Part shown: one piece after another, positions 15,909 through 23,013 of the stretch
How the letters are laid out: every line of letters begins with the position of its first letter
Position numbering within the stretch: position 1 is the first letter of the stretch
Program-made: the position numbers and the translations under genes
NCBI GenBank assembly: GCA_002482565.1
Contig: DLGG01000187.1
Span: 1 to 36,329 of the forward strand
DNA: 36,329 nt
Origin: Solidesulfovibrio magneticus
Lineage (GTDB): Bacteria > Desulfobacterota > Desulfovibrionia > Desulfovibrionales > Desulfovibrionaceae
Reading direction: 5' to 3'
The notes under the pieces: model-generated
Seen by the model: the letters and a program-made list of their open reading frames with translations, nothing else
The model's database searches: none
What the model was told of the DNA's origin: nothing

Positions 15909-17551
15909 GGCACCACCTCCGGCCGGCGGAGGTACTCGTCCTCCACCATGTAGTTAGCCAGCTTCACGGTGTAGCAGCCGGCGAAGGTTTCGGCCAAATC
16001 CTCGGGCAGTTGCCGGTAGCCCTCAGGGGCCACGCACAACGTGCGACCGGTGCGCTCGGCCACGATCTGGCCGTCGCGCACCACCAGCTCTCCCTGCTTG
16101 AGCACGAAGCGCGGCCGGGAAAACATGGCCGCCTTGTCGGACAGGATCGGGTAGACGGCCACGTCGGCGTCGGCCCCGGCTCCAAGATGCCCCTTGGACG
16201 AAAGGCCCAGGCGGCGGGCCGTGCCGGCCCGGGTGATGACGGCGATCTCGTCCAGGTCGTATTCCCGGTCGAGGTCGAACAGGACCGTCCGGCGCCGGAC
16301 CCTGGGATGGAGCTTCTCCAGCCAGGAACGCCGGTAATCAGCATCCATGAGCAGCCGGATGATCTCGGGATAGGCCGTGAACGGCCCGGCGTTGGGGTGG
16401 TCGGTGGTCAAAAACACCTGCCAGGGGTTCTTGATCAAAAGCAGCAGCTCCAGGCCCACGGCCCACTGGATGGCGTTGACCAGCACCTTGGGCGCGTAGC
16501 GCACCGGCACGAGCCCCGAGCCGCCCTCCATCTCGATGTCGCAGTTGCCCCACTTGGCCCCGCGCATTTTATGGAGCTTGAATTCCATGGGCGCGTCCGA
16601 GGTCATGGTGAGCGTATTGCCGAAGACGATCTGGCCCACGTCGCAGGTAAACTCCGGGTGGGCGTCGAGATATTCGGCCAACCGGGCCGCGCCCGAGGTA
16701 AATCCGCCTTTTTTGGTGCGGCCGTAGGCGTGGTACTGGAGATGGGTGAAGTGGGTCCTGTGGCCCGAGAGCGTCTCCATGGTGGCCAGCGTGGTTTCCA
16801 CGTTGCCCGGGTCGCCTAGGTGGTTGCAGTGCAGGTGCATGGGGTGCGGCAGCCCCAGGCTGTCCACGGCCTCGGCCAGGCCGGTTACGATCTGGCGCGG
16901 CGTGACGCCAAAGGGGGGCGTGGGCGTGTCCAGGTCGGCCGCGCCGGCGTTCCATTTCCAGTCCTCCACCCCGCCGGGGTTGACCACCTTGACGGCAAAG
17001 GCCCGGCTGGCCCGCAACAGCCAGGGCACCAGGCCGCGCAGCCGTTCCCGGCGCCGGACCGGGTCGGGGTCGTTTAACACCTTCATGACGAGGTAGTTGT
17101 TGCCCATGACCGCGAAACAGCCCGTGTCGAGCATGGGGATGTCCATGAGCTCCTCGTGGGCGTGGCGGGCCTCGATGGGCGGCACGGCGGCCTCGAACAC
17201 GGTGGTGTAGCCGAGCTGGGAATAGAGATAGCCGGTCTCGTAGGTCGAGGGCACGATGAGACCGCAGCCGGGCCGCGTGACGTCGGTTGCCGCCCGGACG
17301 TGGCCGTAATGATCCTCGGGGCACATGATGCGGCCGCTGTTGACCTTGGCCCCGGCGATGTGGCTGTGGATATCCACCCCGCCGGGCAGCACGGCACAGC
17401 CGGCCGCGTCGAGGGTTTCCATGTCCCGGGCCTGGGCCGGATCGAGGCCCTCCCCGGACACGATCCGTCCGTCTTGGATATAGATGTCGCGGACCTCGCC
17501 GCCGACGCCGTGCGACGGGTCGTGGACGCGTCCGTTTACGATGCGCAGCAT
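15899..17551 (-). CDS. fwdA: Formylmethanofuran dehydrogenase subunit A (amidohydrolase)
   Basis: A 550-residue amidohydrolase-fold subunit. In Fwd it condenses formate with methanofuran (or hydrolyses formyl-MFR) at a binuclear metal site fed by a tunnel from FwdB. Metal-site motifs: GVDIHSHIAG (~58-67), a candidate carboxylated lysine in AFAVKVVNPGG, HLHCNHLGDPGN, THLQYHAYG, and TTDHPNAGPFTAYPE. It is close to the usual length. Two starts are possible: ATG 17557 lies only ~2 bases from the AAGGAGG ribosome site, while ATG 17551 lies 8 bases away and is preferred. The first amidohydrolase strand (LRIVNGRVHDP) begins right after it. The end overlaps ftr by 10 bases. Confidence 0.95.
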   Translation of the reverse strand: MLRIVNGRVHDPSHGVGGEVRDIYIQDGRIVSGEGLDPAQARDMETLDAAGCAVLPGGVDIHSHIAGAKVNSGRIMCPEDHYGHVRAATDVTRPGCGLIVPSTYETGYLYSQLGYTTVFEAAVPPIEARHAHEELMDIPMLDTGCFAVMGNNYLVMKVLNDPDPVRRRERLRGLVPWLLRASRAFAVKVVNPGGVEDWKWNAGAADLDTPTPPFGVTPRQIVTGLAEAVDSLGLPHPMHLHCNHLGDPGNVETTLATMETLSGHRTHFTHLQYHAYGRTKKGGFTSGAARLAEYLDAHPEFTCDVGQIVFGNTLTMTSDAPMEFKLHKMRGAKWGNCDIEMEGGSGLVPVRYAPKVLVNAIQWAVGLELLLLIKNPWQVFLTTDHPNAGPFTAYPEIIRLLMDADYRRSWLEKLHPRVRRRTVLFDLDREYDLDEIAVITRAGTARRLGLSSKGHLGAGADADVAVYPILSDKAAMFSRPRFVLKQGELVVRDGQIVAERTGRTLCVAPEGYRQLPEDLAETFAGCYTVKLANYMVEDEYLRRPEVVPCG

Positions 17552-17644
17552 GGCCATTGCCTCCTTGGCGATCCGGGGGATCGCCGCCTCACGGGGAAGG
17601 GGGAACCGGGCGGGCTCGGGCGCCGGTGCCCGGCCCTTGGCGGA

Positions 17645-18040
17645 TCAGGATACGTCGGCATGGCCGGTTCCTCCCGCCTGTTCCCCGTCGTCGTCGCCGG
17701 TCCCCCGGGGCGAGACGGTCACTTCCAGGTATTTCCACTGGGGCACGCCGGTGCCGTTGGTGACGGCGGCGCTGCAAAGCCGGTTGGCCACTTCGCCGAG
17801 GGGCAGGAAAAAAAGCCCGCGCGGCCCCTCGGCGGCGCGGCAGGTAACCACGACCCGGCCATGGGCGCTGGCAAGCACCGCCTGTCCGCCCTCTTCCAGG
17901 CCCAGGGCGGTCAGGTCGTCGGGGTTCAGGCGCAAGGTGGCGATCTCGGCTAAGTATTTGGCGTTCGTCTTGCCGCTTTCCATCTCGGCGCCCTGCTTGG
18001 CGGTCCGGACGGTGACCAGCGCTCCGGTTATGTGCGACAC
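17645..18040 (-). CDS. fwdD: Formylmethanofuran dehydrogenase subunit D (molybdopterin dinucleotide-binding)
   Basis: A 131-residue subunit matching FwdD/FmdD, which supplies the C-terminal MGD-binding domain of the split formate-dehydrogenase-like catalytic unit. The segment KYLAEIATLRLNPDDLTALGLEEGGQAVLASAHGR-type fold (~25-60) follows the 'aspartate decarboxylase-like' barrel pattern. RGLFFLPLGEVANRL (~78-92) corresponds to the cofactor-contacting part. The start is GTG 18040 with GGGAGGAGA upstream. It sits between fwdB and fwdA. This subunit implies that a pterin-bound Mo or W centre is really assembled; the methylotroph Fhc complex is reported to lack one. The last ~15 residues are Gly/Asp-rich and probably disordered. 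Confidence 0.85.
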   Translation of the reverse strand: MSHITGALVTVRTAKQGAEMESGKTNAKYLAEIATLRLNPDDLTALGLEEGGQAVLASAHGRVVVTCRAAEGPRGLFFLPLGEVANRLCSAAVTNGTGVPQWKYLEVTVSPRGTGDDDGEQAGGTGHADVS

Positions 18041-18092
18041 GGCTGTCTCCTCCCTCGCGGATCCCACGCGCCAGGCAGGCGGGCCGGCGTGC

Positions 18093-19385
18093 TCAGGCCC
18101 GCAGTGCATGGTCGATCCTCTCTTTCATCGCCGCCAGGACTTCCTCGTCCGACGGGTACGGCGATTCGATCAGTTTGCGCACCCGCAGCGGCACGTTGTC
18201 CATGCGATAGAAGGTGCCGGCCGCAGCCACCCCGGACGGCGCCACGGGGATGACCACCGTGGCCCAGGGCGTGGTCTGGTTCTTGTGGGGATCGATGGCC
18301 ACCGTGGGGATGGATCGCAGGTGGCGCACGGCGTCGGCCGGCAGATGCGCCCCGGGGTCGGTGGCCACGATGAGCGCGGCGTCGGGCTCGCCTCGGGCCA
18401 GCATAGGCAATACGCTGAACTCGCCGGGGTTGAACTGGGCGAAGCCGTGGCTGAAGTTGACCGACATCGGGTAGCCGGTGAGCCACGTCATGACCTGGTT
18501 GCTGCCGTTGACGTTGCCGTGGCCGCGCATGGCCAGGCCGTAGAAGCGGGTATGGACGTTGGCGTCCTGGATGAGCAATCCGACCTGCTCGACGTTGATG
18601 TCGCTGCCCCGGCACTGGGTCACGCCGAGGCCAAAGAAGAGCACGCCGTAACGGCAGGCTTTGATGGCCTCCGCCACTTCCCGCCAGGAGGCCAGCGGCA
18701 CCCCGGCGACTGCGGCCACGGCCTCCTCCTCCAGGCGCTCGCCACGCAGCAAGGCGCGCAGCACCGAGGCGATTTCGAAGGTGTTCCCGGGCTTGACTTG
18801 CAAAAACAGGTCCGCGCCCTTGGTGGTGGGCGTGGGCCGTATGTCGATGGCCACCACCTTGCGGCCCTTGCGGCCCTCGGGGGTGTAGAGCCCCTTAGCC
18901 AGGGAGGAATAGCGGCTTAAGTGCCGCATGTGCGTTTCGACCGGATTGCATCCCCAGTAGATGATGAGGTCCGCGCGGTTGCGGGCCTCTCCCAAAGTGC
19001 ATGTTGCCAGCCCGACCTGCTGGCGGGCGAGAACGCCCGGGCCGTGTCAGTAGGAGGAGGGGTTGTCGATGGTCCCCTTCGTCTTTTCGGCGATGGCCAC
19101 CAGTTCCCGCTGGGCTTCGGAGGTGGTGCTGCTTAAGCCGTAGATGAGCGGATAGCGGGCCCGAGCCAGGATGCGGGCCGCCTCGTCGATGGCTTCCTCG
19201 ATGGAAACTTCGCGGCCGGCGATGCTCGGCGGCGGGGCGTCGGGGTGGCTGTCGTGGAACAGCTTGTTCTTGCCGATGACGCAGGCTTTTTTGACGCCCA
19301 CGATGACGTTGTCTTCCACTTCGACTTCCAGATCGTCACAGAGGCAGCCGCAGAAGGTGCACACGACGTCTTGATGCAATTGCAT
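18093..19385 (-). CDS. fwdB: Formylmethanofuran dehydrogenase subunit B, selenocysteine-containing (in-frame TGA)
   Basis: A 430-residue catalytic subunit when TGA at 19047-19049 is read as selenocysteine 113. The parts before and after the TGA are in the same frame and join as DNPSSY-U-HGPGVLARQQVG. This matches the Cys/Sec-His-Gly-Pro active site of methanogen FwdB/FmdB and of selenocysteine formate dehydrogenases. The N-terminus has the [4Fe-4S] ligands C9, C12 and C16, with C35 as the likely fourth. Later motifs IIYWGCNPVETH (~141-152) and LAMRGHGNVNGSNQVMTW (~284-301, conserved Arg ~287) are those of the family. FwdB reduces CO2 to formate, or the reverse, on a Mo/W-bis-MGD centre. The start is ATG 19385 with AAGGAG 7 bases upstream. 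A conventional reading would wrongly split this into two genes or call it a pseudogene. Confidence 0.92.
19006..19049 (-). promoter_or_regulatory. Selenocysteine UGA codon and bacterial SECIS-like hairpin in fwdB
   Basis: Downstream of the UGA (19047-19049) the mRNA can fold a perfect 6-bp stem, GCCAGC (19024-19019) with GCUGGC (19011-19006), closing a 7-base loop AGGUCGG. The loop GU pair lies about 31 nt after the UGA. The AGGUC loop core is the same as that of the E. coli fdhF element bound by SelB, and the bases right after the UGA (CACGGCCC) are also shared with fdhF. The distance is longer than in fdhF but within the range described for bacterial SECIS elements. No selA, selB, selC or selD gene lies in the window. 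Confidence 0.8.
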
Positions 19386-20348
19386 GCCGATTCTCCTTGT
19401 CTGTCGCAGAGGCGCCGGCTTCCCGGCGGGCCCGGAGGGGGGCGCGAAACGAGGCCACGGCCGGCGGTCATCGGATGAGGCGGTTTCGGCTCCGGCGCGC
19501 AGGGGAACGCGTCGACCAGCGGGGGATGCCCGCCAGCGCCACATGCCCCGCGCCCGGGCGCAGGGGTCGCCAGTCCGGCCGTCGGACGGTCGGGGCGGCG
19601 GAGTTCGGGCGCTAGGGCCAGCCAGGAAGCGGCAAAGACGGCATCAACGCCGCCGGATGGCTCCCGGGCGGGCCGACGGCCTAAACCCCGCCGGCGCCAT
19701 GCTTGGCGCGCGGCCCGGGAAACCGGACTGGCGGATGGCGCAACGGAGCGTCAGCCCTGGCCGCCACGACCCGAAAACCGGTCAAGCCGGTCAGGCGACG
19801 TCCGGGAACTGCCCCGGCACGGTCCCGGCGCAAGGGCGGCATGGTCGCAGAAGTGAGTGGGTAACGGGCCGACCCGCCGCGTCCGGGCGCGCCCCAAAGG
19901 GCGAGCCGGCGGCTGGTCTGCCGTTGTCGGGGAGAAAACAGGCTGTCGCGGTCTGTCGAGCGGCTTTCCGTTTGACCAGTGGAGTGTCCGCGATCGTGTC
20001 GAGCATCTTCATTATACAATGTCATGGGTTGCTCCTGCTTGATGGCTTTGGGGCGAATGCGATCCCAAACGCAAATCAATTCACGGGAAACATTGTATGA
20101 AGTATGTCGACTCCCTCCACTGACGGAACATGGGGTGATGCCTACCTTCGCGACTGTCCCTCTAAACGGTGGTGGTTATAATAATCGCGAGGGAGGATAG
20201 GGCGGACCTGGAACGCGTATCGGCTTGGTTCGGGGCCTCCTTCGGAACCGCCTGGCGGCCCCGCTTGACGGACACGGATTTGTGTGCAACCATAATTCAA
20301 TCCAACTTAAGCAGCAAGCCTTTTTTCTCATTTTTCCAAGGGAGCGCC
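19386..20348. other. Gene-free 960-bp divergent region between fwdB and the CitG-like gene
   Basis: Open frames here lack codon bias and family features, so I see no gene. The fwdB-proximal ~600 bases are very GC-rich with many small inverted repeats, for example ACCGGTCAAGCCGGT near 19777-19791. The middle (about 20005-20100) is less GC-rich and holds a TATAAT on the minus strand (20011-20016), without a good -35, plus a long-range inverted repeat. Near the CitG-like gene, TTGACG (20264) and CATAAT (20290) are spaced 20 bp, which is poor for a sigma-70 promoter. The region probably holds the fwd operon promoter and a long leader. I do not recognise a riboswitch. Confidence 0.5.
20010..20097. 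repeat. Separated inverted repeat, possible operator pair
   Basis: The arms TATACAATGT (20013-20022) and ACATTGTAT (20089-20097) are inverted copies over at least 9 bases, about 65 bases apart. Each arm is AT-rich within a GC-rich context, as expected of two binding half-sites or of two operators for a regulator of the divergent fwd and citG-like units. The left arm overlaps the TATAAT on the minus strand. No regulator can be assigned. Confidence 0.4.
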
Positions 20349-21236
20349 ATGACGGCAAAAGAGCGCGACTGGATCGGCCAAGCGGCGCAGTTGGCCTGCA
20401 TTTTCGAAGTATTGGCCGAAAAGCCCGGCAACGTGACCAGGTCCAAGGACTGCGCCAGGCTGACCCTGGAGCAGTTCCTGGTCAGCGCCGCCGCCGTGGG
20501 ACCGGCTTTCGCCGCCGACGAGGGCGCGCGGGTTGGCGACATCATCGCGCGCGCCGCGGAAGATACCAAGCGCCTAGCCGGCGTGAACACCAACATCGGC
20601 ATCGTGCTGCTGCTCGCCCCCCTGATCAAAGCGACCGCCAGCCGGCATGGCCAGGGGCTGCGCGCGGCTCTCGGAAAGGTGCTGCGCGATCTCGACGTGC
20701 GCGACGCCCAGTTGGCTTTTCGGGCCATCCTCATGGCCGCGCCCCAGGGGCTGGACACGGTGGAGGAGGGCGACGTGCGCACCACGCCCATCGACTACAC
20801 CTTGCGCGCGGCCATGGCCATGGCCCGCGACCGCGACAGCCTGGCCAGCGAGTATGTCACGGATTTCGCCATTGTCTTCGAGATCGGGCTGCCTTGCCTG
20901 AGGGGACTGTGGGACTCGGGGAGCCGGTTCTCCGAGTCCGTGGTCCAGACCTTCCTGACCATCCTGGCCCGGGTCCCGGACACGGACATCGCCCGCAAGC
21001 TCGACCGCGAGGCGGCCCTGGGCGTTTCCGCCCAGGCGGCCGAGGTCCTGGCCTTGGGCGGGGTTTTCACCGAGGACGGCCGCCGGGCCATGGCCCGGTT
21101 CGACACGATCCTTCGAGACGCCGATCGCCGCTACAATCCCGGGACCACGGCCGACCTCATCGCCGCCGTACTGTTCGTCTTTCTCGTCACCGAGGCGCAT
21201 CCGGAGATGATCCCGGCCCTGCTGGCCCGCTGGTAG
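20349..21236 (+). CDS. CitG-like triphosphoribosyl-dephospho-CoA synthase family protein
   Basis: A 295-residue helical protein of the CitG/MdcB family. CitG attaches dephospho-CoA to the ribosyl of ATP with loss of adenine. The family signature is at residues ~16-45: ACIFEVLAEKPGNVTRSKDC. A second cluster NTNIGIVLLLAPL (~81-93) is typical. No citrate lyase or malonate decarboxylase genes are near. Homologues are found next to H4MPT/MFR genes elsewhere, so a glycosidic-bond role in cofactor synthesis (for example on a ribosyl unit) is a reasonable inference. ATG 20349 has AAGGGAG just upstream; an upstream in-frame GTG (20169) would add an unconserved leader and is rejected. It is transcribed away from fwdB. 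Confidence 0.8.
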   Translation: MTAKERDWIGQAAQLACIFEVLAEKPGNVTRSKDCARLTLEQFLVSAAAVGPAFAADEGARVGDIIARAAEDTKRLAGVNTNIGIVLLLAPLIKATASRHGQGLRAALGKVLRDLDVRDAQLAFRAILMAAPQGLDTVEEGDVRTTPIDYTLRAAMAMARDRDSLASEYVTDFAIVFEIGLPCLRGLWDSGSRFSESVVQTFLTILARVPDTDIARKLDREAALGVSAQAAEVLALGGVFTEDGRRAMARFDTILRDADRRYNPGTTADLIAAVLFVFLVTEAHPEMIPALLARW

Positions 21237-21327
21237 CGGCGCGCATCTTTGGCCGCCAACCTGTCCAATCTACCAGGACCAGCTCAGTTCTCCAACATTG
21301 GATTCTCCGTCATTTTTTGTTGCAGCA

Positions 21328-21786
21328 TCAATTATTATGCAAAATTTGCTCAATGGCCTTCATTGTTTCTGTGGTTAAATTTAATTTATCTACTTCCAAT
21401 CTCGATGCTACGTCATTCGACCACTCTATCTGTATTTCATTAATCTCATCCAATAGAATAGCACCATTAGCTGTTATGCTGATCAATTTTGCTCTCTGAT
21501 GATCTGGATTTTCAGAACAATCTACCAACCCTTTATCCTTGAGTCTGTTTACAGACCGTCTCACGCTTTGGCGAGTCAATCCCATATTTCTAGCAACCTT
21601 GGCCATGGGCATTGGGGCGTCACTCAAAGCAGACAACACTTTCCACAGGGTAGAAGTGATCCCAAGGTGTTTTATTCTTTGGTCGCTGGCTTCCATGAGA
21701 AGCCCGTTAAACCGGAACGTTTCAAGCACCAATTCTGTCAGAGCGTCACCCGCCAAGGTTCGTTTTCTAGCTTCTTTCGTTTCCAT
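21328..21786 (-). CDS. MarR family transcriptional regulator
   Basis: A 152-residue winged-helix protein of the MarR type. The helix-turn-helix reads MAKVARNMGLTRQSVRRSVNRLKDKGLV (~60-87), followed by the wing DHQRAKLISITANG. It is much more AT-rich than the surrounding operon genes, pointing to acquisition. A perfect 18-base palindrome starts 18 bases upstream of the ATG, so it probably represses itself. MarR proteins usually sense small aromatic or oxidant ligands; the ligand here is unknown. No target gene is adjacent on the same strand. Confidence 0.88.
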   Translation of the reverse strand: METKEARKRTLAGDALTELVLETFRFNGLLMEASDQRIKHLGITSTLWKVLSALSDAPMPMAKVARNMGLTRQSVRRSVNRLKDKGLVDCSENPDHQRAKLISITANGAILLDEINEIQIEWSNDVASRLEVDKLNLTTETMKAIEQILHNN

Positions 21787-21803
21787 GACAGATAACTGCT
21801 ATA

Positions 21804-21821
21804 TTGACAGCGTGCTGTCAA
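21804..21821. promoter_or_regulatory. Perfect palindrome upstream of marR, likely operator
   Basis: TTGACAGC-GT-GCTGTCAA is a perfect 8-base inverted repeat with a 2-base centre, the size expected for a MarR dimer. It includes a TTGACA that could serve as a -35 element in either direction. It lies directly upstream of the MarR start at 21786, consistent with autoregulation. Confidence 0.65.
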
Positions 21822-21956
21822 CAAGAATGTGATGATCTTGGCCCCGATGAGCGAGGGTATGGACCGAGGACAACGGAAAGCTACCCTCGAATGGAATGGT
21901 ATTTTCCTCTAGACCTACCTTCCCTTTATCGGCGGCAATAGCGTAGCCAGCTGCGG

Positions 21957-22877
21957 CTATTTCAGATGGTTGGGTGCTCCACCAACCGGCCCGCGCGTTT
22001 CGCCGACAAGCCAGTCAACGAAGCCGGCAAACAGGTTTCCAGCATCGGCCTGACGTGGGATGATCGCAACATACCCCGTCCGCGGAACCCGGATGTCCGG
22101 CAGCGGCGTCATCAGTCTTCCGCTGGCAATGTCGATCTCCAGCAGCGGCAACGGGCCGATCCCAATGCCAAGCCCATCTTCCACCGCCTGGCGCGTCACG
22201 AAGAAGTGATCAAATATCTGGCGGGGAAGTCCGGCAAGGTGCTGGAGCCCTGCCGCCTCGAGCCAGTTCGCCCAATCTCCGGCGCGGGTCTCGCTTGCAA
22301 GCAGCATATGTCCCTCGATGTCGGCTGGCTCCAGGATCGGCCGACGCGCGAACAGCGCTGGGCTCATGATCAGCGTATCCACATCATCCAGCACAGCAAC
22401 GACGCGATGCTGGGGCCACACATGCTCCCGAGCAACGCCGCGTCGGATCGCCACATCGACGCCACCGCGCAATTCCTCGAGCACAGTCGAAACCGTCGTA
22501 ACCGCGACTTCGACGTGCGGATGAGCGGCGTGGTAGCGATGGAGCCGTGGGATCAGCCAGCGCATCGCGAAGCTCGTCGGCGCGCTTACACGCAAGATGC
22601 GGCGCGCGCCGGGCCGGCCGCAGGCTTGCGCCGCAACAGCCAGACGATCGAATGAAAGACCGACCTCAGCGGCGAAGATTCTCGCCATCGGCGTCGCCAC
22701 CATGCGGCGGCCCTCCTTCGTGAAGAGCCTCTGCCCCAGCCAGTTTTCGAGCACAGCGATCTGCCGGCTCACTGCGCCATGGGTGAGACCGAGTTCCGCT
22801 CCGGCCTCGGTATAACTGCCTGTCCGAGCAGCGACCTCGAAGACGCGCAGGGCATTCAGAGGGGGAAGATGGTGCAT
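21957..22877 (-). CDS. LysR family regulator (GcvA-like)
   Basis: A 306-residue LysR-type regulator. The N-terminal helix-turn-helix is PPLNALRVFEVAARTGSYTEAGAELGLTHGAVSRQI (~4-39), very like GcvA/AmpR-type members. The co-inducer domain has ILRVSAPTSFAMRWLIPRL at ~93-111 and GVDVAIRRG. The start ATG 22877 places the HTH at the usual position; a longer frame runs upstream but would overlap the divergent MFS gene. It is divergent from the MFS transporter (136 bp between starts), the classical LysR-target layout. Codon use differs from the H4MPT genes and resembles that of alphaproteobacteria, suggesting transfer as a pair. Confidence 0.88.
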   Translation of the reverse strand: MHHLPPLNALRVFEVAARTGSYTEAGAELGLTHGAVSRQIAVLENWLGQRLFTKEGRRMVATPMARIFAAEVGLSFDRLAVAAQACGRPGARRILRVSAPTSFAMRWLIPRLHRYHAAHPHVEVAVTTVSTVLEELRGGVDVAIRRGVAREHVWPQHRVVAVLDDVDTLIMSPALFARRPILEPADIEGHMLLASETRAGDWANWLEAAGLQHLAGLPRQIFDHFFVTRQAVEDGLGIGIGPLPLLEIDIASGRLMTPLPDIRVPRTGYVAIIPRQADAGNLFAGFVDWLVGETRGPVGGAPNHLK

Positions 22878-22904
22878 TTTTTTATCCGTGAGAAAAACAG
22901 ACGA

Positions 22905-22924
22905 TATCTGTGATTTTGGAGATA
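22905..22924. promoter_or_regulatory. Candidate LysR binding site (T-N11-A type)
   Basis: TATCT-N10-AGATA forms a 5-base interrupted dyad that contains the T-N11-A pattern of LysR boxes. It lies in the 136-bp divergent space between the LysR gene and the MFS gene. Position and form fit, but no binding evidence exists and chance occurrence is possible. Confidence 0.45.
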
Positions 22925-23013
22925 CTAGACGATAAAACCTCACGTGTCTACAAGGCAGTTGCAAAGGGTGCACCGGAACACTGCAAATTCCTTTCCCCAT
23001 AGGTCTGCCAAAG

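Noticed and set aside
17552..17557. ATG at 17557 as start of fwdA
   Set aside because: Only about 2 bases from the AAGGAGG ribosome site; ATG 17551 has proper spacing and begins at the conserved strand.
19047..19544. Reading the stop at 19047 as the end of a short protein, or fwdB as a pseudogene
   Set aside because: Frame, motif position (U-H-G-P) and downstream hairpin all favour selenocysteine recoding, and the rest of the gene shows no decay.
19441..19980. Riboswitch or selenocysteine tRNA upstream of fwdB
   Set aside because: Many GC hairpins exist, but I could not match any known consensus or a 90-base tRNA-Sec fold.
20264..20295. Sigma-70 promoter for the CitG-like gene (TTGACG/CATAAT)
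   Set aside because: The 20-base spacing is too long for a convincing call.
20169..20348. Longer CitG-like protein starting at GTG 20169
   Set aside because: The added residues are unlike the family, and ATG 20349 has a ribosome site.
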